From Sinorhizobium fredii (GTDB taxonomy: Bacteria; Pseudomonadota; Alphaproteobacteria; Rhizobiales; Rhizobiaceae), in NCBI RefSeq assembly GCF_002944405.1, contig NZ_CP024307.1:1632501-1696500 (forward strand): a stretch of 64,000 bases of DNA. Direction: 5' to 3'. Below are positions 1 to 10,021 of this stretch, in pieces. Position 1 is the first letter of the stretch; each line of letters opens with the position of its first letter. The translations under genes were made by a program, and so were the position numbers. The notes beneath the pieces were generated by a model. That model was not told where the DNA came from and made no database searches. It saw only the letters and a list, made by a program, of their open reading frames with translations.

Positions 1-1
1 C

Positions 2-772
2 GCCGGCGCGTTGCTGCACGGTGAGGCACTGCGTCCATCGTTCAACACCAGCGGGCGGGGTATTGCGCCCGGAGCCTTCGTCGACCCGACGGCGCGACTC
101 GAGCCTGGAGTCGAGATAGAGCCGACGGCGGTCGTCGGTGCCGGTGCGGAGATCGGCAGCGGCACGCGGATCGCCGCCGGTGCGGTCATCGGCCCCCGTG
201 TTCGGATCGGCAGGGATTGCACGATCTCGGCCGGCGCCAGCATCCTCTGTGCGCTGATCGGCAACAATGTCATCATTCATCCCGGCGCGCGCATCGGTCA
301 GGACGGCTTCGGCTATGCACCTGGTCCGAAGGGCGGGATGATCAAGATCGTTCAGGTCGGCCGCGTGATCATCCAGGACCATGTGGAGATCGGAGCCAAT
401 ACGACGGTCGATCGGGGCACGATGGACGACACGGTGATCGGCGAGGGCACGAAGATCGATAATCTCGTGCAGATCGGTCACAACGTCCGCATCGGCCGCT
501 ACTGCGGCATCGTCAGCCAGGTCGGCATCGCCGGCAGCACACGCATCGGCGACGGCGTAATGATCGGCGGCAATGCCGGCGTCAACGGACACATCACGAT
601 TGGAGATGGAGCACAGATCGCCGCGATGAGCGGTGTGGCGAGCGACGTTCCGGCGGGTGAGCGATACGGCGGAATTCCGGCGCGGCCGATGCGCGACTTC
701 CTGCGGGAGATCGCGGAAATCGCCATGCGCTCAAGCGAAAGGCATAAGAAAAAGGGTGGCAAGGATGAATGA
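2..772 (+). CDS. lpxD: UDP-3-O-acylglucosamine N-acyltransferase LpxD (5' end outside window)
   Basis: LpxD adds the N-linked hydroxyacyl chain in the third step of lipid A synthesis in the cytoplasm. The visible C-terminal part, about 255 residues against roughly 350 for the family, is almost entirely left-handed beta-helix built of hexapeptide repeats (for example [18 protein letters not shown]). The stretch [12 protein letters not shown] carries the histidine expected to be catalytic. The reading frame is open to the window edge, so the N-terminal uridine-binding domain and the start lie upstream. The stop overlaps the fabZ start by 8 bases, as expected for a translationally coupled lipid A operon. 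Confidence 0.93.
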   Translation, partial: AGALLHGEALRPSFNTSGRGIAPGAFVDPTARLEPGVEIEPTAVVGAGAEIGSGTRIAAGAVIGPRVRIGRDCTISAGASILCALIGNNVIIHPGARIGQDGFGYAPGPKGGMIKIVQVGRVIIQDHVEIGANTTVDRGTMDDTVIGEGTKIDNLVQIGHNVRIGRYCGIVSQVGIAGSTRIGDGVMIGGNAGVNGHITIGDGAQIAAMSGVASDVPAGERYGGIPARPMRDFLREIAEIAMRSSERHKKKGGKDE

Positions 773-1229
773 CGCTGCGACAGTTCTCGGCACGGCAGAC
801 CTTCAGGAGATCCTCAGACTTCTTCCCCACCGCTATCCGTTCCTGCTCGTCGACCGCATCATCGAGATCGATGACGACAATTCGGCGATAGGCATCAAGA
901 ACGTGACGGCGAACGAGCCGCATTTCACCGGCCATTTCCCGGAAAAGCCGATCATGCCGGGCGTGCTGCTGATCGAGGGCATGGCCCAGACGGCGGGTGC
1001 CATCTGCGCACGCAAAACGGGCATCGGCAGCAATCTCGTCTACTTCATGACGATCGACAACGCGCGCTTCCGCAAGCCCGTGGTGCCGGGCGACCGTGTC
1101 GAGTTCCATGTCACCAAGCAGAAGCAGCGGGGCAATATCTGGAAGTTTCACTGTGACGCAAAAGTTGACGGGCAACTTGTCGCGGAAGCTGATATCGGCG
1201 CGATGATTGTCAGCAAGGAAGACGCCTGA
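765..1229 (+). CDS. fabZ: 3-hydroxyacyl-ACP dehydratase FabZ
   Basis: FabZ dehydrates 3-hydroxyacyl-ACP in the fatty-acid elongation cycle and draws on the same hydroxyacyl-ACP pool as LpxA and LpxD. The protein has 154 residues, typical for the family. The hot-dog fold signature is visible: [10 protein letters not shown] near residue 22, then GHFP with the probable catalytic His57, and EGMAQ with Glu71. I chose the ATG at 765 because it follows AAGG and overlaps the end of lpxD; a longer in-frame reading from 633 would run through lpxD and has no support. lpxA starts 2 bases after its stop. Confidence 0.95.
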   Translation: MNDAATVLGTADLQEILRLLPHRYPFLLVDRIIEIDDDNSAIGIKNVTANEPHFTGHFPEKPIMPGVLLIEGMAQTAGAICARKTGIGSNLVYFMTIDNARFRKPVVPGDRVEFHVTKQKQRGNIWKFHCDAKVDGQLVAEADIGAMIVSKEDA

Positions 1230-1231
1230 AC

Positions 1232-2044
1232 ATGATTGCATCAAGTGCCAAGATCCACCCGGCGTCCGTGGTCGAAGACGGCGCGGTGATCGGCGAGAAC
1301 GTCAAGGTCGGCCCGTTTTGCCATATCGGGCCGAACGCCGTTCTAGGCGACGATATCGAGCTCCTGAGTCATGTGGTCGTGATCGGGCGCACGACGATCG
1401 GCAAGGGCACGAAGATCTTCCCCGGGGCGGTCATCGGCGGTGATTCCCAGAGCGTGCATCACAGCGCCGTGGATACGACTCTCGTAATCGGCGAGAACTG
1501 CACGATCCGCGAAGGCGTAACGATGAATACCGGCACCGTCGAACACGGCGGGACGACCATCGTCGGCAACAACAACCTGTTCCTCGCCTATTCGCATGTG
1601 GCGCATGACTGCCGGCTCGGGAACAACATCATCCTGTCGAACAACGTGATGCTTGCCGGTCATGTGACCGTCGAGGATCGCGCCATTCTCGGCGGCGGCT
1701 CGGCCGTTCATCAGTTCACCCGGGTCGGCAAGCAGGCCTTTATCGGCGGGCTGTCGGCCGTCAGCTACGACGTCATTCCCTATGGCATGCTCAACGGCAA
1801 CCCGGGCGTGCTGAGCGGCCTCAACGTCGTCGGCATGACGCGCGCCGGCATCGATCGCCCGGTCATCCATGCGGTGCGCCGCTGCTACAAGCAGATCTTC
1901 GAGGGACCGGAATCGATCCGCGCCAACGCGGCTGCGATTCGCGGCGAATATCTCGACTGCCCGCCGGCTTTGGAGATTCTCGATTTCATCGTTGCGGAAA
2001 GCGACCGCGCACTTTCATCGCCCAATCGCGGCGGTAAGGGTTGA
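1232..2044 (+). CDS. lpxA: UDP-N-acetylglucosamine acyltransferase LpxA
   Basis: LpxA catalyses the first committed step of lipid A synthesis, O-acylation of UDP-GlcNAc. The 270-residue protein has hexapeptide-repeat beta-helix turns through residue about 190, followed by the alpha-helical C-terminal domain. [10 protein letters not shown] contains His122 and His125; His125 is in the position of the catalytic histidine of the family. [14 protein letters not shown] is the usual loop before it. It lies in tandem with fabZ and overlaps the region upstream of lpxI. Confidence 0.95.
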   Translation: MIASSAKIHPASVVEDGAVIGENVKVGPFCHIGPNAVLGDDIELLSHVVVIGRTTIGKGTKIFPGAVIGGDSQSVHHSAVDTTLVIGENCTIREGVTMNTGTVEHGGTTIVGNNNLFLAYSHVAHDCRLGNNIILSNNVMLAGHVTVEDRAILGGGSAVHQFTRVGKQAFIGGLSAVSYDVIPYGMLNGNPGVLSGLNVVGMTRAGIDRPVIHAVRRCYKQIFEGPESIRANAAAIRGEYLDCPPALEILDFIVAESDRALSSPNRGGKG

Positions 2045-2049
2045 GGGCC

Positions 2050-2931
2050 ATGGCCGCGTCGCACCTGCCGCGCAGCAGCGGCAGGCTTGCCATCATTGCC
2101 GGCGCCGGTGCGCTTCCCCACCATGTTGCAGAGGCGGCCCGCAGGCAGGGCGAAGATCCGTTCGTCATAGCGCTTTCGCGAGAGGCGGATGGCGACTGGA
2201 GCGGCTTCGACCACGCGACGCTGGCCATCGGCGACTTCGCCGCGATCAGCAAAGCCTTTGCGGCGGAGGGGATCGATCGGGTCGTGCTATCCGGATCGGT
2301 CCAAAGGCGGCCAGATTGGCGCGACATCCGGCCGACGCTGAAAACGCTCGCAAAAGTACCGAGTGTCCTGAGGACGCTGGTATCCGGCGGCGATGATGCC
2401 GTGCTGCGCATGGCGATGGATCTTATCGAGGCAAGCGGCGCCCGAGTGATCGGCGCGCACGAGGTGGTTCCCGATCTGCTTGCCAAAGCCGGCTCCATCG
2501 GAGAACACGCGCCGGCGGACGAGGATCGGCGCGACATCGAGGCGGGGATTGCCGCCGCCAACGCGCTCGGAGCGCTTGACGTCGGGCAGGGCGCCGTCGC
2601 CGTCGGGGGCAGGGTGGTGGCCCTGGAGGGCGCCGAAGGAACGGACGCAATGCTGGCGCGGGTCGCCGAACTCAAGGCCGATGGCCGCCTATCGAGCCGC
2701 CGTCGCGGCGTTCTCGTCAAGCTCTGCAAACCGCAGCAGGACGAACGGGCCGATCTCCCGTCGATCGGGCCCTCGACCGTGGCAGGCGCCGCCGCCGCGG
2801 GGCTCGCCGGCATAGCGGTCGAGGCCGGGCGTGCACTGGTCCTCGAACGGTCGACCGTTATCGAGACGGCGAACCGCCGCGGCCTCTTCGTTCTTGGAAT
2901 CGAGCGCGACGCCCGGGAGCGGGCGCGATGA
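2050..2931 (+). CDS. lpxI: UDP-2,3-diacylglucosamine pyrophosphatase LpxI
   Basis: This is a DUF1009/LpxI-type protein of 293 residues. LpxI hydrolyses UDP-2,3-diacylglucosamine to the 1-phosphate in alphaproteobacteria, where it replaces the unrelated LpxH. The N-terminal segment LAIIAGAGALPHHVAEAA and the C-terminal KLCKPQQDERADLPSIGPST are typical of the family, and its place between lpxA and lpxB is the standard LpxI context. A TTG at 2041 overlapping the lpxA stop is in frame; I prefer the ATG at 2050, preceded by GAGGG. The lpxB ATG overlaps its stop (ATGA). Confidence 0.9.
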   Translation: MAASHLPRSSGRLAIIAGAGALPHHVAEAARRQGEDPFVIALSREADGDWSGFDHATLAIGDFAAISKAFAAEGIDRVVLSGSVQRRPDWRDIRPTLKTLAKVPSVLRTLVSGGDDAVLRMAMDLIEASGARVIGAHEVVPDLLAKAGSIGEHAPADEDRRDIEAGIAAANALGALDVGQGAVAVGGRVVALEGAEGTDAMLARVAELKADGRLSSRRRGVLVKLCKPQQDERADLPSIGPSTVAGAAAAGLAGIAVEAGRALVLERSTVIETANRRGLFVLGIERDARERAR

Positions 2932-4112
2932 ACGGCCGGAAATATCGGCTGGCGGTGATAGCCGGGGAGGTTTCCGGAGATCTGCTCGGCGCCGATCTGG
3001 TGCGGACGCTCAAGGGGCGGATGGGCGCGCCGATCGAACTCGTCGGCGTCGGCGGCGATGCGCTGGAGGCCGAGGGACTTGTCTCGCTGTTCGACTACAG
3101 CGAACTGTCGATCATGGGCTTCTCGCAGGTCCTGGCGCGTCTGCCGAAGCTTCTTTTGCGCATCAGACAAACGGCCCGCGCCATCGTGGCGGCGCGCCCG
3201 GATGCGCTCGTCATCATCGACAGCCCCGATTTTACCCATCGCGTCGCGCGGCAGGTGCGCGACGCAATGCCGGACATGCCGATCATCGACTATGTCTGTC
3301 CGAGCGTCTGGGCCTGGAAGCCCGAGCGGGCGCCCCGGATGCTCGGCTATGTCGACCATGTGCTTGCCGTGCTTCCCTTCGAGCCGGCGGTGATGGCGAC
3401 GCTCGGCGGCCCGCCGACCAGCTATGTCGGCCACCGGCTGGCGTCGGACGCCAACCTGCTCGCGGTTCGGGAACACCGGCGTCAGAGGCTGCAAACGGGG
3501 CGGGGGCAAGGGGGCAAGACCTGCCTGCTGCTTCCGGGATCGCGCGCGAGCGAAATCAGCCGCCTGCTGCCGGCTTTCGCGGAGGCCGTTGCGGAGATTG
3601 CTGCACGCAACCCGGGCACGCGTTTCCTGCTGCCGACCGTCCCGCGCCAGGAACATCGCGTGCGGGAATTGACCGCATCCTGGAAAATCCAGCCGGAAAT
3701 AACCGTTGATCCGGAAATGAAGTGGCGGGCATTCGGCGAGGCGGACGCGGCAATCGCGGCGTCAGGCACGGTCATCCTCGAATTGGCGCTCGCGGGTGTC
3801 CCGGTCGTTTCGACCTATCGTGCGGACTGGCTCGTCACGCTCCTCCATGAAAAGATCCGGATATGGACGGCGGCACTGCCGAACCTCATCGCAGACTTTC
3901 CGATTGTTCCCGAATATTTCAACAAGGCCATTCGGCCAGGGACACTGACGCGCTGGTTCGAGAGGCTATCGAGCGACACGCCGCAGCGCGCTGCGATGCT
4001 CGATGGCTTCGCTCTCGTGCAGCAGCGCATGGCGACCGACAGCCCTCCGGGCGAGAAAGCGGCGGAAATCGTCATGAACTTTCTCCAAAAGAAAAAGCCC
4101 GGCCAGTCCTGA
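2928..4112 (+). CDS. lpxB: Lipid-A-disaccharide synthase LpxB
   Basis: LpxB is the glycosyltransferase family 19 enzyme that condenses UDP-2,3-diacylglucosamine with 2,3-diacylglucosamine 1-phosphate at the inner membrane. Its 394 residues are near the usual 380-390. Visible landmarks are the N-terminal VIAGEVSGDLLGADL, the YVCPSVWAWKP segment and the C-terminal donor-site region ASGTVILELALAGVP. It is the last gene of the operon, and its stop codon lies in the loop of the terminator hairpin shared with gltA. Confidence 0.95.
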   Translation: MNGRKYRLAVIAGEVSGDLLGADLVRTLKGRMGAPIELVGVGGDALEAEGLVSLFDYSELSIMGFSQVLARLPKLLLRIRQTARAIVAARPDALVIIDSPDFTHRVARQVRDAMPDMPIIDYVCPSVWAWKPERAPRMLGYVDHVLAVLPFEPAVMATLGGPPTSYVGHRLASDANLLAVREHRRQRLQTGRGQGGKTCLLLPGSRASEISRLLPAFAEAVAEIAARNPGTRFLLPTVPRQEHRVRELTASWKIQPEITVDPEMKWRAFGEADAAIAASGTVILELALAGVPVVSTYRADWLVTLLHEKIRIWTAALPNLIADFPIVPEYFNKAIRPGTLTRWFERLSSDTPQRAAMLDGFALVQQRMATDSPPGEKAAEIVMNFLQKKKPGQS

Positions 4113-4125
4113 CCGGGCTTTTCGC
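4093..4125. terminator. Bidirectional rho-independent terminator between lpxB and gltA
   Basis: A perfect 10-bp stem (4093-4102 with 4113-4122) encloses a 10-base loop that contains the lpxB stop codon. It has a T-run on the plus strand and an A-run before the stem, so it can serve both convergent genes. Confidence 0.85.
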
Positions 4126-4140
4126 TTCGAGGTGGGCGCT

Positions 4141-5430
4141 TCAACGCTTGGAGATCGGCACGTAGTCGCGCAGCGGCGCGCCGATATAGAGCTGACGCGG
4201 ACGCCCGATGCGCTGTTCCGGATCCTCGATCATCTCGTTCCACTGGGCGATCCACCCAACGGTGCGGGCAAGCGCGAAGAGCACCGTGAACATCGTGGTG
4301 GGGAAACCCAGCGCCTTCAGCGTGATGCCGGAATAGAAGTCGATGTTCGGATAGAGCTTCTTTTCAATGAAGTACTCGTCCGTCAGCGCGATGCGCTCGA
4401 GTTCCATCGCGACTTCCAGGAGCGGATCGTCCTTGTGGCCGAGCTCAGCGAGCACCTCATGGGTCGTCTTCTGCATGATCTTGGCGCGCGGATCATAGTT
4501 CTTGTAGACGCGGTGGCCGAAGCCCATCAGGCGGAACGGATCGTTCTTGTCCTTCGCCTTGGCGATATATTCCGGGATACGGTCGACCGAGCCGATCTCG
4601 GCGAGCATGTTGAGGGCCGCTTCGTTGGCGCCGCCGTGCGCGGGACCCCAGAGGCAGGCAATGCCGGCGGCGATGCAGGCGAACGGGTTTGCGCCCGACG
4701 AGCCGGCGAGACGCACGGTCGAGGTCGAGGCGTTCTGCTCGTGGTCAGCGTGCAGGATGAAGATGCGATCCATCGCCCGCGACAGGACAGGGTTCACCAC
4801 ATATTCCTCGCAGGGCACGGCAAAGCACATGCGCAGGAAGTTCGAGGCGTAGTCGAGGTCGTTCTTCGGGTAAACGAAGGGCTGGCCGATGTGGTACTTG
4901 TAGGCCATTGCCGCAATTGTCGGCATCTTGGCGATCATGCGCAGCGACGCGACCATGCGCTGATGCGGGTCGGTGATGTCGGTAGAGTCGTGATAGAAGG
5001 CCGACAAAGCGCCGACGCAGCCGCACATGACGGCCATCGGGTGAGCGTCGCGGCGGAAGCCGGTGAAGAACCGCGACATCTGTTCGTGAATCATCGTGTG
5101 ATGCGTCACGCGATAGTCGAAGTCGTCCTTCTGCGCCTTCGTCGGCAGTTCGCCGTACAGAAGAAGATAGCAGACTTCCAGGAAGTCGCCGTGATCGGCC
5201 AACTGTTCGATCGGGTAGCCGCGATGCAGCAGCACGCCCTCGTCGCCGTCGATATAGGTGATCTTGGATTCACACGATGCCGTTGACGTGAAGCCAGGGT
5301 CGTAGGTAAACATCTTGGTCTGCTTGTAAAGCGAGCCGATATCCACCACGTCCGGGCCGATCGATCCCGATCTCACTGGCAGGTCCGCTGCTTTTCCATC
5401 GATTGAGATTGTCGCGCTTGTTCCTGACAT
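4141..5430 (-). CDS. gltA: Citrate synthase (type II)
   Basis: Citrate synthase condenses acetyl-CoA and oxaloacetate, the entry step of the TCA cycle. The 429-residue protein has the bacterial type II architecture. Catalytic landmarks are [10 protein letters not shown] and [10 protein letters not shown], each with an active-site histidine, and NIDFYSGI with the active-site aspartate. I chose the ATG at 5430 because GGAGGG lies just upstream; an in-frame start 30 bases earlier has no ribosome site. It is transcribed convergently with lpxB and divergently from the comEC-like gene. Confidence 0.96.
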   Translation of the reverse strand: MSGTSATISIDGKAADLPVRSGSIGPDVVDIGSLYKQTKMFTYDPGFTSTASCESKITYIDGDEGVLLHRGYPIEQLADHGDFLEVCYLLLYGELPTKAQKDDFDYRVTHHTMIHEQMSRFFTGFRRDAHPMAVMCGCVGALSAFYHDSTDITDPHQRMVASLRMIAKMPTIAAMAYKYHIGQPFVYPKNDLDYASNFLRMCFAVPCEEYVVNPVLSRAMDRIFILHADHEQNASTSTVRLAGSSGANPFACIAAGIACLWGPAHGGANEAALNMLAEIGSVDRIPEYIAKAKDKNDPFRLMGFGHRVYKNYDPRAKIMQKTTHEVLAELGHKDDPLLEVAMELERIALTDEYFIEKKLYPNIDFYSGITLKALGFPTTMFTVLFALARTVGWIAQWNEMIEDPEQRIGRPRQLYIGAPLRDYVPISKR

Positions 5431-5773
5431 GGGACCCTCCGTCTTTTGGCGCTGTGGCACGTCGTCCTGGCCACCAAATTAAGCGTTGCGAATTTGCTAT
5501 ATGATTTACTTTCGACTGCCAAGCTGTACGAAAGGCAAATTGTGCGATGCGAAAATGTGCATATGGCGGCGCAACAATCGCATGGTATGGCAATATATCC
5601 GCAAAGATCAATGATCGCTAATCTCACGGTTCAGGCAGGTCAGTTCAGATCTGCCTATTTTTTCGGCAGATAGTCTTGCGATTGCAATAAGGTTCCTTTG
5701 GTTGCAGGATCGGTGCGGGCGGCCAGAGGGGGCAGAGCAGGGCGAAATGCGGGAGGGGGAGGGACCGGCAGTG
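5431..5773. other. Divergent intergenic region gltA / comEC-like
   Basis: About 340 bases lie between the two divergent starts. The gltA-proximal half is clearly more AT-rich than the genes and contains the putative gltA promoter. The comEC-proximal part is purine-rich (GGGAGGGGGAGGG). I see no RNA gene or convincing ORF. Confidence 0.6.
5496..5523 (-). promoter_or_regulatory. Putative housekeeping promoter of gltA
   Basis: On the minus strand, CTTGGC (5523-5518) and TATAGC (5501-5496) are separated by 16 bases, resembling the rhizobial sigma-70 pattern (CTTGAC / CTATAT). It would give a leader of about 60 bases before gltA. This is pattern recognition only. Confidence 0.4.
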
Positions 5774-8197
5774 ATGCGCGACGCGGAGCGCGGCGCATGG
5801 AGCCTGTCAGCCGCCGACTTGGTCGTCGATACTCGCGAAAACCCGCAGATCAAGGCGCACACAGCTCCCCTCGCAAGGCTCGATCGCCGCTCTTCTGTCA
5901 GCCCCTTTCGTTTTCCAGCAGCCGCCGTTGCTGGTTCTCTGCGCGCGATGCTGCGCGAGGAAGACGATTTCGGCCATGGCTTTGCGTTGGTTCCGGTGCT
6001 TCTGGCGCTCGGGGCGCTTATCTGGTTTTCGCTGCCGGAGAACGTCGGACTTGCCAAACTCGCACCGCTGCTTTGCGTTTTCGGCATATCTACATTGCTA
6101 TGCCGGGGGAAACTGCGTGCGTGGCGGCCGCTCCTGCTCGCGCCAGCAATCCTTGTCGCTGGCATGCTGCTTGCGGTGATCGAAACGCGCCGTGTCGACA
6201 CGATCGTCCTTGATGGCCCGGTGACGACGAACCTGCGCGGCACCGTGCTCTCGCGCGAGCCGGACGACAAGGGGCGGTGGCGCTACCTGGTCGAGATCGT
6301 CGGCACCTCCGAGCCGAAGCTCCGCAAGCCGCCCGGGCAGGCGACGCTGGTGGCCCGCAGTCGCCACGAGCCCTTCGCCATCGGCGCGGCCATCGAAGGC
6401 AAGGTTCGTCTCTCGCCGCCGTCCGGACCGGCGCTGCCGGGCCTCAACGATTTCGCCTTCGGTGCCTATTTCAAGGGCGTGGGCGCCGTCGGCTTTTTCT
6501 ACGGTGCGCCGCGCAGGCCGGCGGACGGCAACGGCGATCTGTCGCTCTCGTTGCAGATGGACGCCCGCCTTGCGGCTTTGCGCGAAGGGGTGGGCAATCG
6601 GATTCGGGCGGCAATCGGCGGCGACACCGGCGCCATCGCTGCCGCATTGGTGACCGGCGAGGAGCGTGCCATCAGCCGGGAAACGGTGGAGACGCTGCGG
6701 GCCGCCGGCCTTTCCCACGTCCTGGCGATTTCCGGGCTCAATATGGTGCTGGCGGCGGGCACCTTTCTCATCGGTGCACGAACCCTGCTGAGCCTGGTTC
6801 CCGGCCTGGCGGCGAAGCGCCCGATCAAGAAATACGCGGCCACAGGCGCGCTCACCATGGTCTTCCTTTATATTCTGATTTCCGGCGGTGCAGTGTCGGC
6901 GCTCAGATCCTGGATCATGATCTCGATCATGCTTGTCGCCGTTCTTTTCGACCGAGTCTCGATCAGCCTGCGCAATGTCGCGCTTGCCGCTCTGATCATC
7001 ATTGCGTGGTCGCCCTCGGCCGTTGCCGGTCCCGGTTTTCAGATGTCCTTTGCCGCGACGCTGGCGCTCGTGGCCGGCTACGCTCGCTGGCGCGACCATC
7101 GGCTGCGGAATGCAGAGGAAAGGATCTCTCGGCGGAGCCTCGGCCAGGTTTCCGGTCCCGTCGTGGCCACGGTCGCGACGTCGCTCATCGGCGGGTTAGC
7201 CACTGCCGTCTATGCAGCAGCGCATTTCCAGCGGTTGCCCGCCTACGGACTGCTCGCCAATGTCCTGACGACACCGCTGATCGGCATTCTCATCATGCCC
7301 TTCGGACTCTTCGCTATGCTTCTCATGCCCTTCGGGCTCGAATATTACCCCTTGGTGGTCATGGGGCAGGGGCTGGATTGGATGCTTGCGGTCGCGCGCT
7401 ATGTGGCGACACTCGACGGTGAGTGGGTCACTGGCCGCATCGGCCTCACAGGGTTCTTCCTGCTCGCATTCGGCGGCGTATTGCTCTGCGTGCTCAGAAC
7501 CCGGCTCGCTTTCGCCGGCGCGGCGCTGATCGTCATGGGCGGGTTGTCCGTGGCACTGGAACGCCAGGCAGAACTGCCCTCAATTGCGATCTCCGAAGAC
7601 GGACAACTCGTCGGCCTGATCACCGGCGAGGCGATCGCCACCAACAAGGCGCGGCCACCCGAGTTCATCTTCTCGCAATGGCAACGGGCACTTGCCCTCG
7701 AAAGCCATATTGCCCCGGTCAACGCGTCCGCCGCAGGCCGCCTCTCCAAGGAGGGCGTCGACCGCCGAGCGCGGACCGTGCCAGGCCCTCAGCCTGCCGG
7801 CAGAATGGCGAGTGGGGACGCGGTGTCTTATCTGGTTGCGGCCAAGCGGGGCGCATTTACTTGTCGCAAGGGCGAGTGGTGCGTCGGTGTAAGCAGGGAA
7901 GGCTGGACAATTGCCGTGGTTGAAGCGCCGGACGCCTTTGCAGACCTGTGCGGCCGCGTCGACCTAGTGGTGGCCGCAACGAGGCGGGCGTTGCCGGCCT
8001 GTTCGTCGGGCAAGACGCTGCTCGTGACAGGCAGAACCTTGCGGCAGACCGGCGCGATCGAGGTTTATGCCGACGCGGCGCAGCCTCAGCGCATGCGCGT
8101 CGTGAGGTCGTTTCCATCGACGCAGAGACCGTGGGAGCAGCACCGCCGCTATGATTGGCGCAGCGACAGTTTTTCCTCCGAAGCGCCTGCATTCTAG
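5774..8197 (+). CDS. ComEC/Rec2-family competence membrane protein with degenerate C-terminal domain
   Basis: The protein has about 807 residues. It starts with hydrophobic segments and a DUF4131-like soluble domain, followed by the multi-spanning Competence domain with the family landmark SHVLAISGLNMVLAAG and further membrane helices up to about residue 600. ComEC forms the inner-membrane channel for single-stranded DNA uptake in competent bacteria. The C-terminal region is in the place of the metallo-beta-lactamase-like domain, but I see no HxHxDH metal motif. The ATG at 5774 follows GGGAGGG at good spacing; an in-frame TTG lies 72 bases upstream. Whether the organism is transformable cannot be told from this. 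Confidence 0.85.
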   Translation: MRDAERGAWSLSAADLVVDTRENPQIKAHTAPLARLDRRSSVSPFRFPAAAVAGSLRAMLREEDDFGHGFALVPVLLALGALIWFSLPENVGLAKLAPLLCVFGISTLLCRGKLRAWRPLLLAPAILVAGMLLAVIETRRVDTIVLDGPVTTNLRGTVLSREPDDKGRWRYLVEIVGTSEPKLRKPPGQATLVARSRHEPFAIGAAIEGKVRLSPPSGPALPGLNDFAFGAYFKGVGAVGFFYGAPRRPADGNGDLSLSLQMDARLAALREGVGNRIRAAIGGDTGAIAAALVTGEERAISRETVETLRAAGLSHVLAISGLNMVLAAGTFLIGARTLLSLVPGLAAKRPIKKYAATGALTMVFLYILISGGAVSALRSWIMISIMLVAVLFDRVSISLRNVALAALIIIAWSPSAVAGPGFQMSFAATLALVAGYARWRDHRLRNAEERISRRSLGQVSGPVVATVATSLIGGLATAVYAAAHFQRLPAYGLLANVLTTPLIGILIMPFGLFAMLLMPFGLEYYPLVVMGQGLDWMLAVARYVATLDGEWVTGRIGLTGFFLLAFGGVLLCVLRTRLAFAGAALIVMGGLSVALERQAELPSIAISEDGQLVGLITGEAIATNKARPPEFIFSQWQRALALESHIAPVNASAAGRLSKEGVDRRARTVPGPQPAGRMASGDAVSYLVAAKRGAFTCRKGEWCVGVSREGWTIAVVEAPDAFADLCGRVDLVVAATRRALPACSSGKTLLVTGRTLRQTGAIEVYADAAQPQRMRVVRSFPSTQRPWEQHRRYDWRSDSFSSEAPAF

Positions 8198-8405
8198 ATC
8201 CTGAGCCCAAGAGACGAGGGTCTGCAGCACCGTTTGGCGTTGCCTCTCGATTATTCATGATTATTTTACTCCAGTATTCTTGTCATACGGACCGGCATTG
8301 CGTAAAAGACCGTGCCGGCGAGGAATCCTGGCGCCTTCGGCCAGCGACCTCGATTGCCCGAAGCGCCGACGTCGATCGGAAGCGCACGAAATAGTGAGGA
8401 ACGAG

Positions 8406-9374
8406 ATGTCGAATCGGAGCCGGCCGACCCAGACCATGTTGCTGGCGGCGACACTTGCCATTTTCCTGTCCGGCCCATGCATGGGCGTAGCCCAGACAGC
8501 ACCATCGGCGCCGGTCGGGGAGCAGACCGTTGCCCCGCTGCCGGAAGAGGCTGGAAGCAGCCCGGTCCCCGTAACCACGCCAGCGCCGGCCGAAGGTGAC
8601 GCGGTCGCCGCCGGAGGCGCGCCAAATCTTCCGCACGACCTGTCGCCGGTCGGTATGTTCCTCGCCGCTGACGTGGTCGTCAAAAGCGTGATGATCGCGC
8701 TTGCCCTGGCCTCGGTGGCGACTTGGGCGATTTTCTTCGTGAAGACCCTGGAACTGGCCTTTGCGAAGGCGCGGATGAACCGCGCGGTTCGGGCGTTGAC
8801 GGCCGCAAACGGTCTGGCAGAGCTGAAGCTTGACCGCAAGGCAGGTGCGGCGGGCGAAATGATCGCCGCCGCCGTCGATGAGATGTCCCGTTCCGAAGCG
8901 GTCCTGGATCAAGCGCCGGCGGCAGGCGTCAAGGAGCGCGTCGCCTCGCTGCTCTCCCGCATCGAAATCCGCGCCGGCAAGAGGATGAGCGCAGGCACCG
9001 GCGTTCTGGCTTCGATCGGCTCTGTCGGTCCTTTCGTGGGTCTGTTCGGCACGGTCTGGGGGATCATGAATTCCTTCATCGGCATCAGCAAGGCGCAGAC
9101 GACCAATCTGGCAATTGTCGCGCCAGGCATCGCCGAAGCTCTGCTGGCGACCGCCATCGGGCTTGTCGCTGCCATTCCGGCAGTGGTGATCTACAACTAC
9201 TTCGCCCGCTCGGTCGGCGGATACAAGCTCATCCTGGCGGATGCCGCCGCCGCGGTGGAACGGCTGGTGAGCCGCGATCTCGATCACCGCCACATCCGCA
9301 AGCCGCAGCCGCAGCCGCGCCGGCAGGACGGCTACGGCCATGGTGCCGATGCGTCGATTGCCAGGATCGGGTGA
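8406..9374 (+). CDS. exbB: ExbB, proton-channel subunit of the TonB energising complex
   Basis: ExbB is the MotA/TolQ/ExbB-family inner-membrane protein that couples the proton gradient to TonB. The predicted protein is 322 residues with a signal-like hydrophobic N-terminus (MLLAATLAIFLSG), a Pro/Ala-rich periplasmic stretch and three transmembrane helices. GPFVGLFGTVWGIMNSF and ATAIGLVAAIPAVVIYN are the channel-forming helices. The N-terminal extension with a signal peptide is common in rhizobial ExbB. The ATG at 8406 follows GAGGAACG. exbD follows 6 bases later; no tonB is visible in the window. Confidence 0.92.
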   Translation: MSNRSRPTQTMLLAATLAIFLSGPCMGVAQTAPSAPVGEQTVAPLPEEAGSSPVPVTTPAPAEGDAVAAGGAPNLPHDLSPVGMFLAADVVVKSVMIALALASVATWAIFFVKTLELAFAKARMNRAVRALTAANGLAELKLDRKAGAAGEMIAAAVDEMSRSEAVLDQAPAAGVKERVASLLSRIEIRAGKRMSAGTGVLASIGSVGPFVGLFGTVWGIMNSFIGISKAQTTNLAIVAPGIAEALLATAIGLVAAIPAVVIYNYFARSVGGYKLILADAAAAVERLVSRDLDHRHIRKPQPQPRRQDGYGHGADASIARIG

Positions 9375-9380
9375 GCGGAC

Positions 9381-9806
9381 ATGGCGGGACGGATATCCGA
9401 AGGCAGCGGCGACCTCGACGAGAACAGCGAGATCAACGTCACACCGTTCATCGACGTGATGCTGGTTCTCCTGATCATTTTCATGGTGGCTGCGCCGCTG
9501 GCGACGGTCGACATGAAGGTAGACTTGCCGCAATCGGTCGCCACGCCGACGCCGCGTGACGACAAGCCGGTGTTCGTGACCTTGAAGGCGGATCTCTCGC
9601 TGGCGATCGGCAATGAGGAGACGGCACGTGACGCCTTCGTCGCGGAGCTCGATCGAATCGCCAATGGAAACAGGGAAACCCGCGTTCTGCTTCGCGCCGA
9701 CCGGCTCGTCGACTATGGCGAGCTCATGAGCGTCATGAACCTTATACAGGGAGCAGGCTACGGGAAGATCGCCCTTGTCGGGCTCGAGGCCGCTCCCGGC
9801 CGTTGA
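9381..9806 (+). CDS. exbD: ExbD, TonB complex accessory subunit
   Basis: This 141-residue ExbD/TolR-family protein has a short cytoplasmic N-terminus and a single transmembrane helix (INVTPFIDVMLVLLIIFMVA) carrying the conserved Asp that takes part in proton transfer. The rest is the periplasmic domain. It acts with ExbB and TonB to energise outer-membrane receptors, chiefly for siderophores and haem. It is coupled to exbB and followed by a strong terminator. Confidence 0.93.
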   Translation: MAGRISEGSGDLDENSEINVTPFIDVMLVLLIIFMVAAPLATVDMKVDLPQSVATPTPRDDKPVFVTLKADLSLAIGNEETARDAFVAELDRIANGNRETRVLLRADRLVDYGELMSVMNLIQGAGYGKIALVGLEAAPGR

Positions 9807-9846
9807 CGATCCCCGTCGCACTGAACACGCCAACCAATCGCATTCG

Positions 9847-9880
9847 AGCCGCCGGCCGTCGCGCCGGCGGCTTTCCTTTT
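9847..9880 (+). terminator. Rho-independent terminator after exbBD
   Basis: A perfect 10-bp GC-rich stem (9847-9856 with 9863-9872) with a 6-base loop is followed by TTCCTTTTT, 40 bases after the exbD stop. Confidence 0.85.
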
Positions 9881-10021
9881 TGCGGGCCGAATGCCGCGGT
9901 CGCTTGAAACCGGCGGTGCGGCGAATTATGAGCTTAGGCAAGAGGCTCTCACGCAGCCTGGCTAGATCGCGCGGGGTTCCGGGATGGCGGCGCCGCGCCC
10001 ATTCGCACACGAGGCAGTATC

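Noticed and set aside
9847..10021. tonB expected after exbD
   Set aside because: A strong terminator follows exbD and the next gene is a methyltransferase. No TonB-like protein is present in the window.
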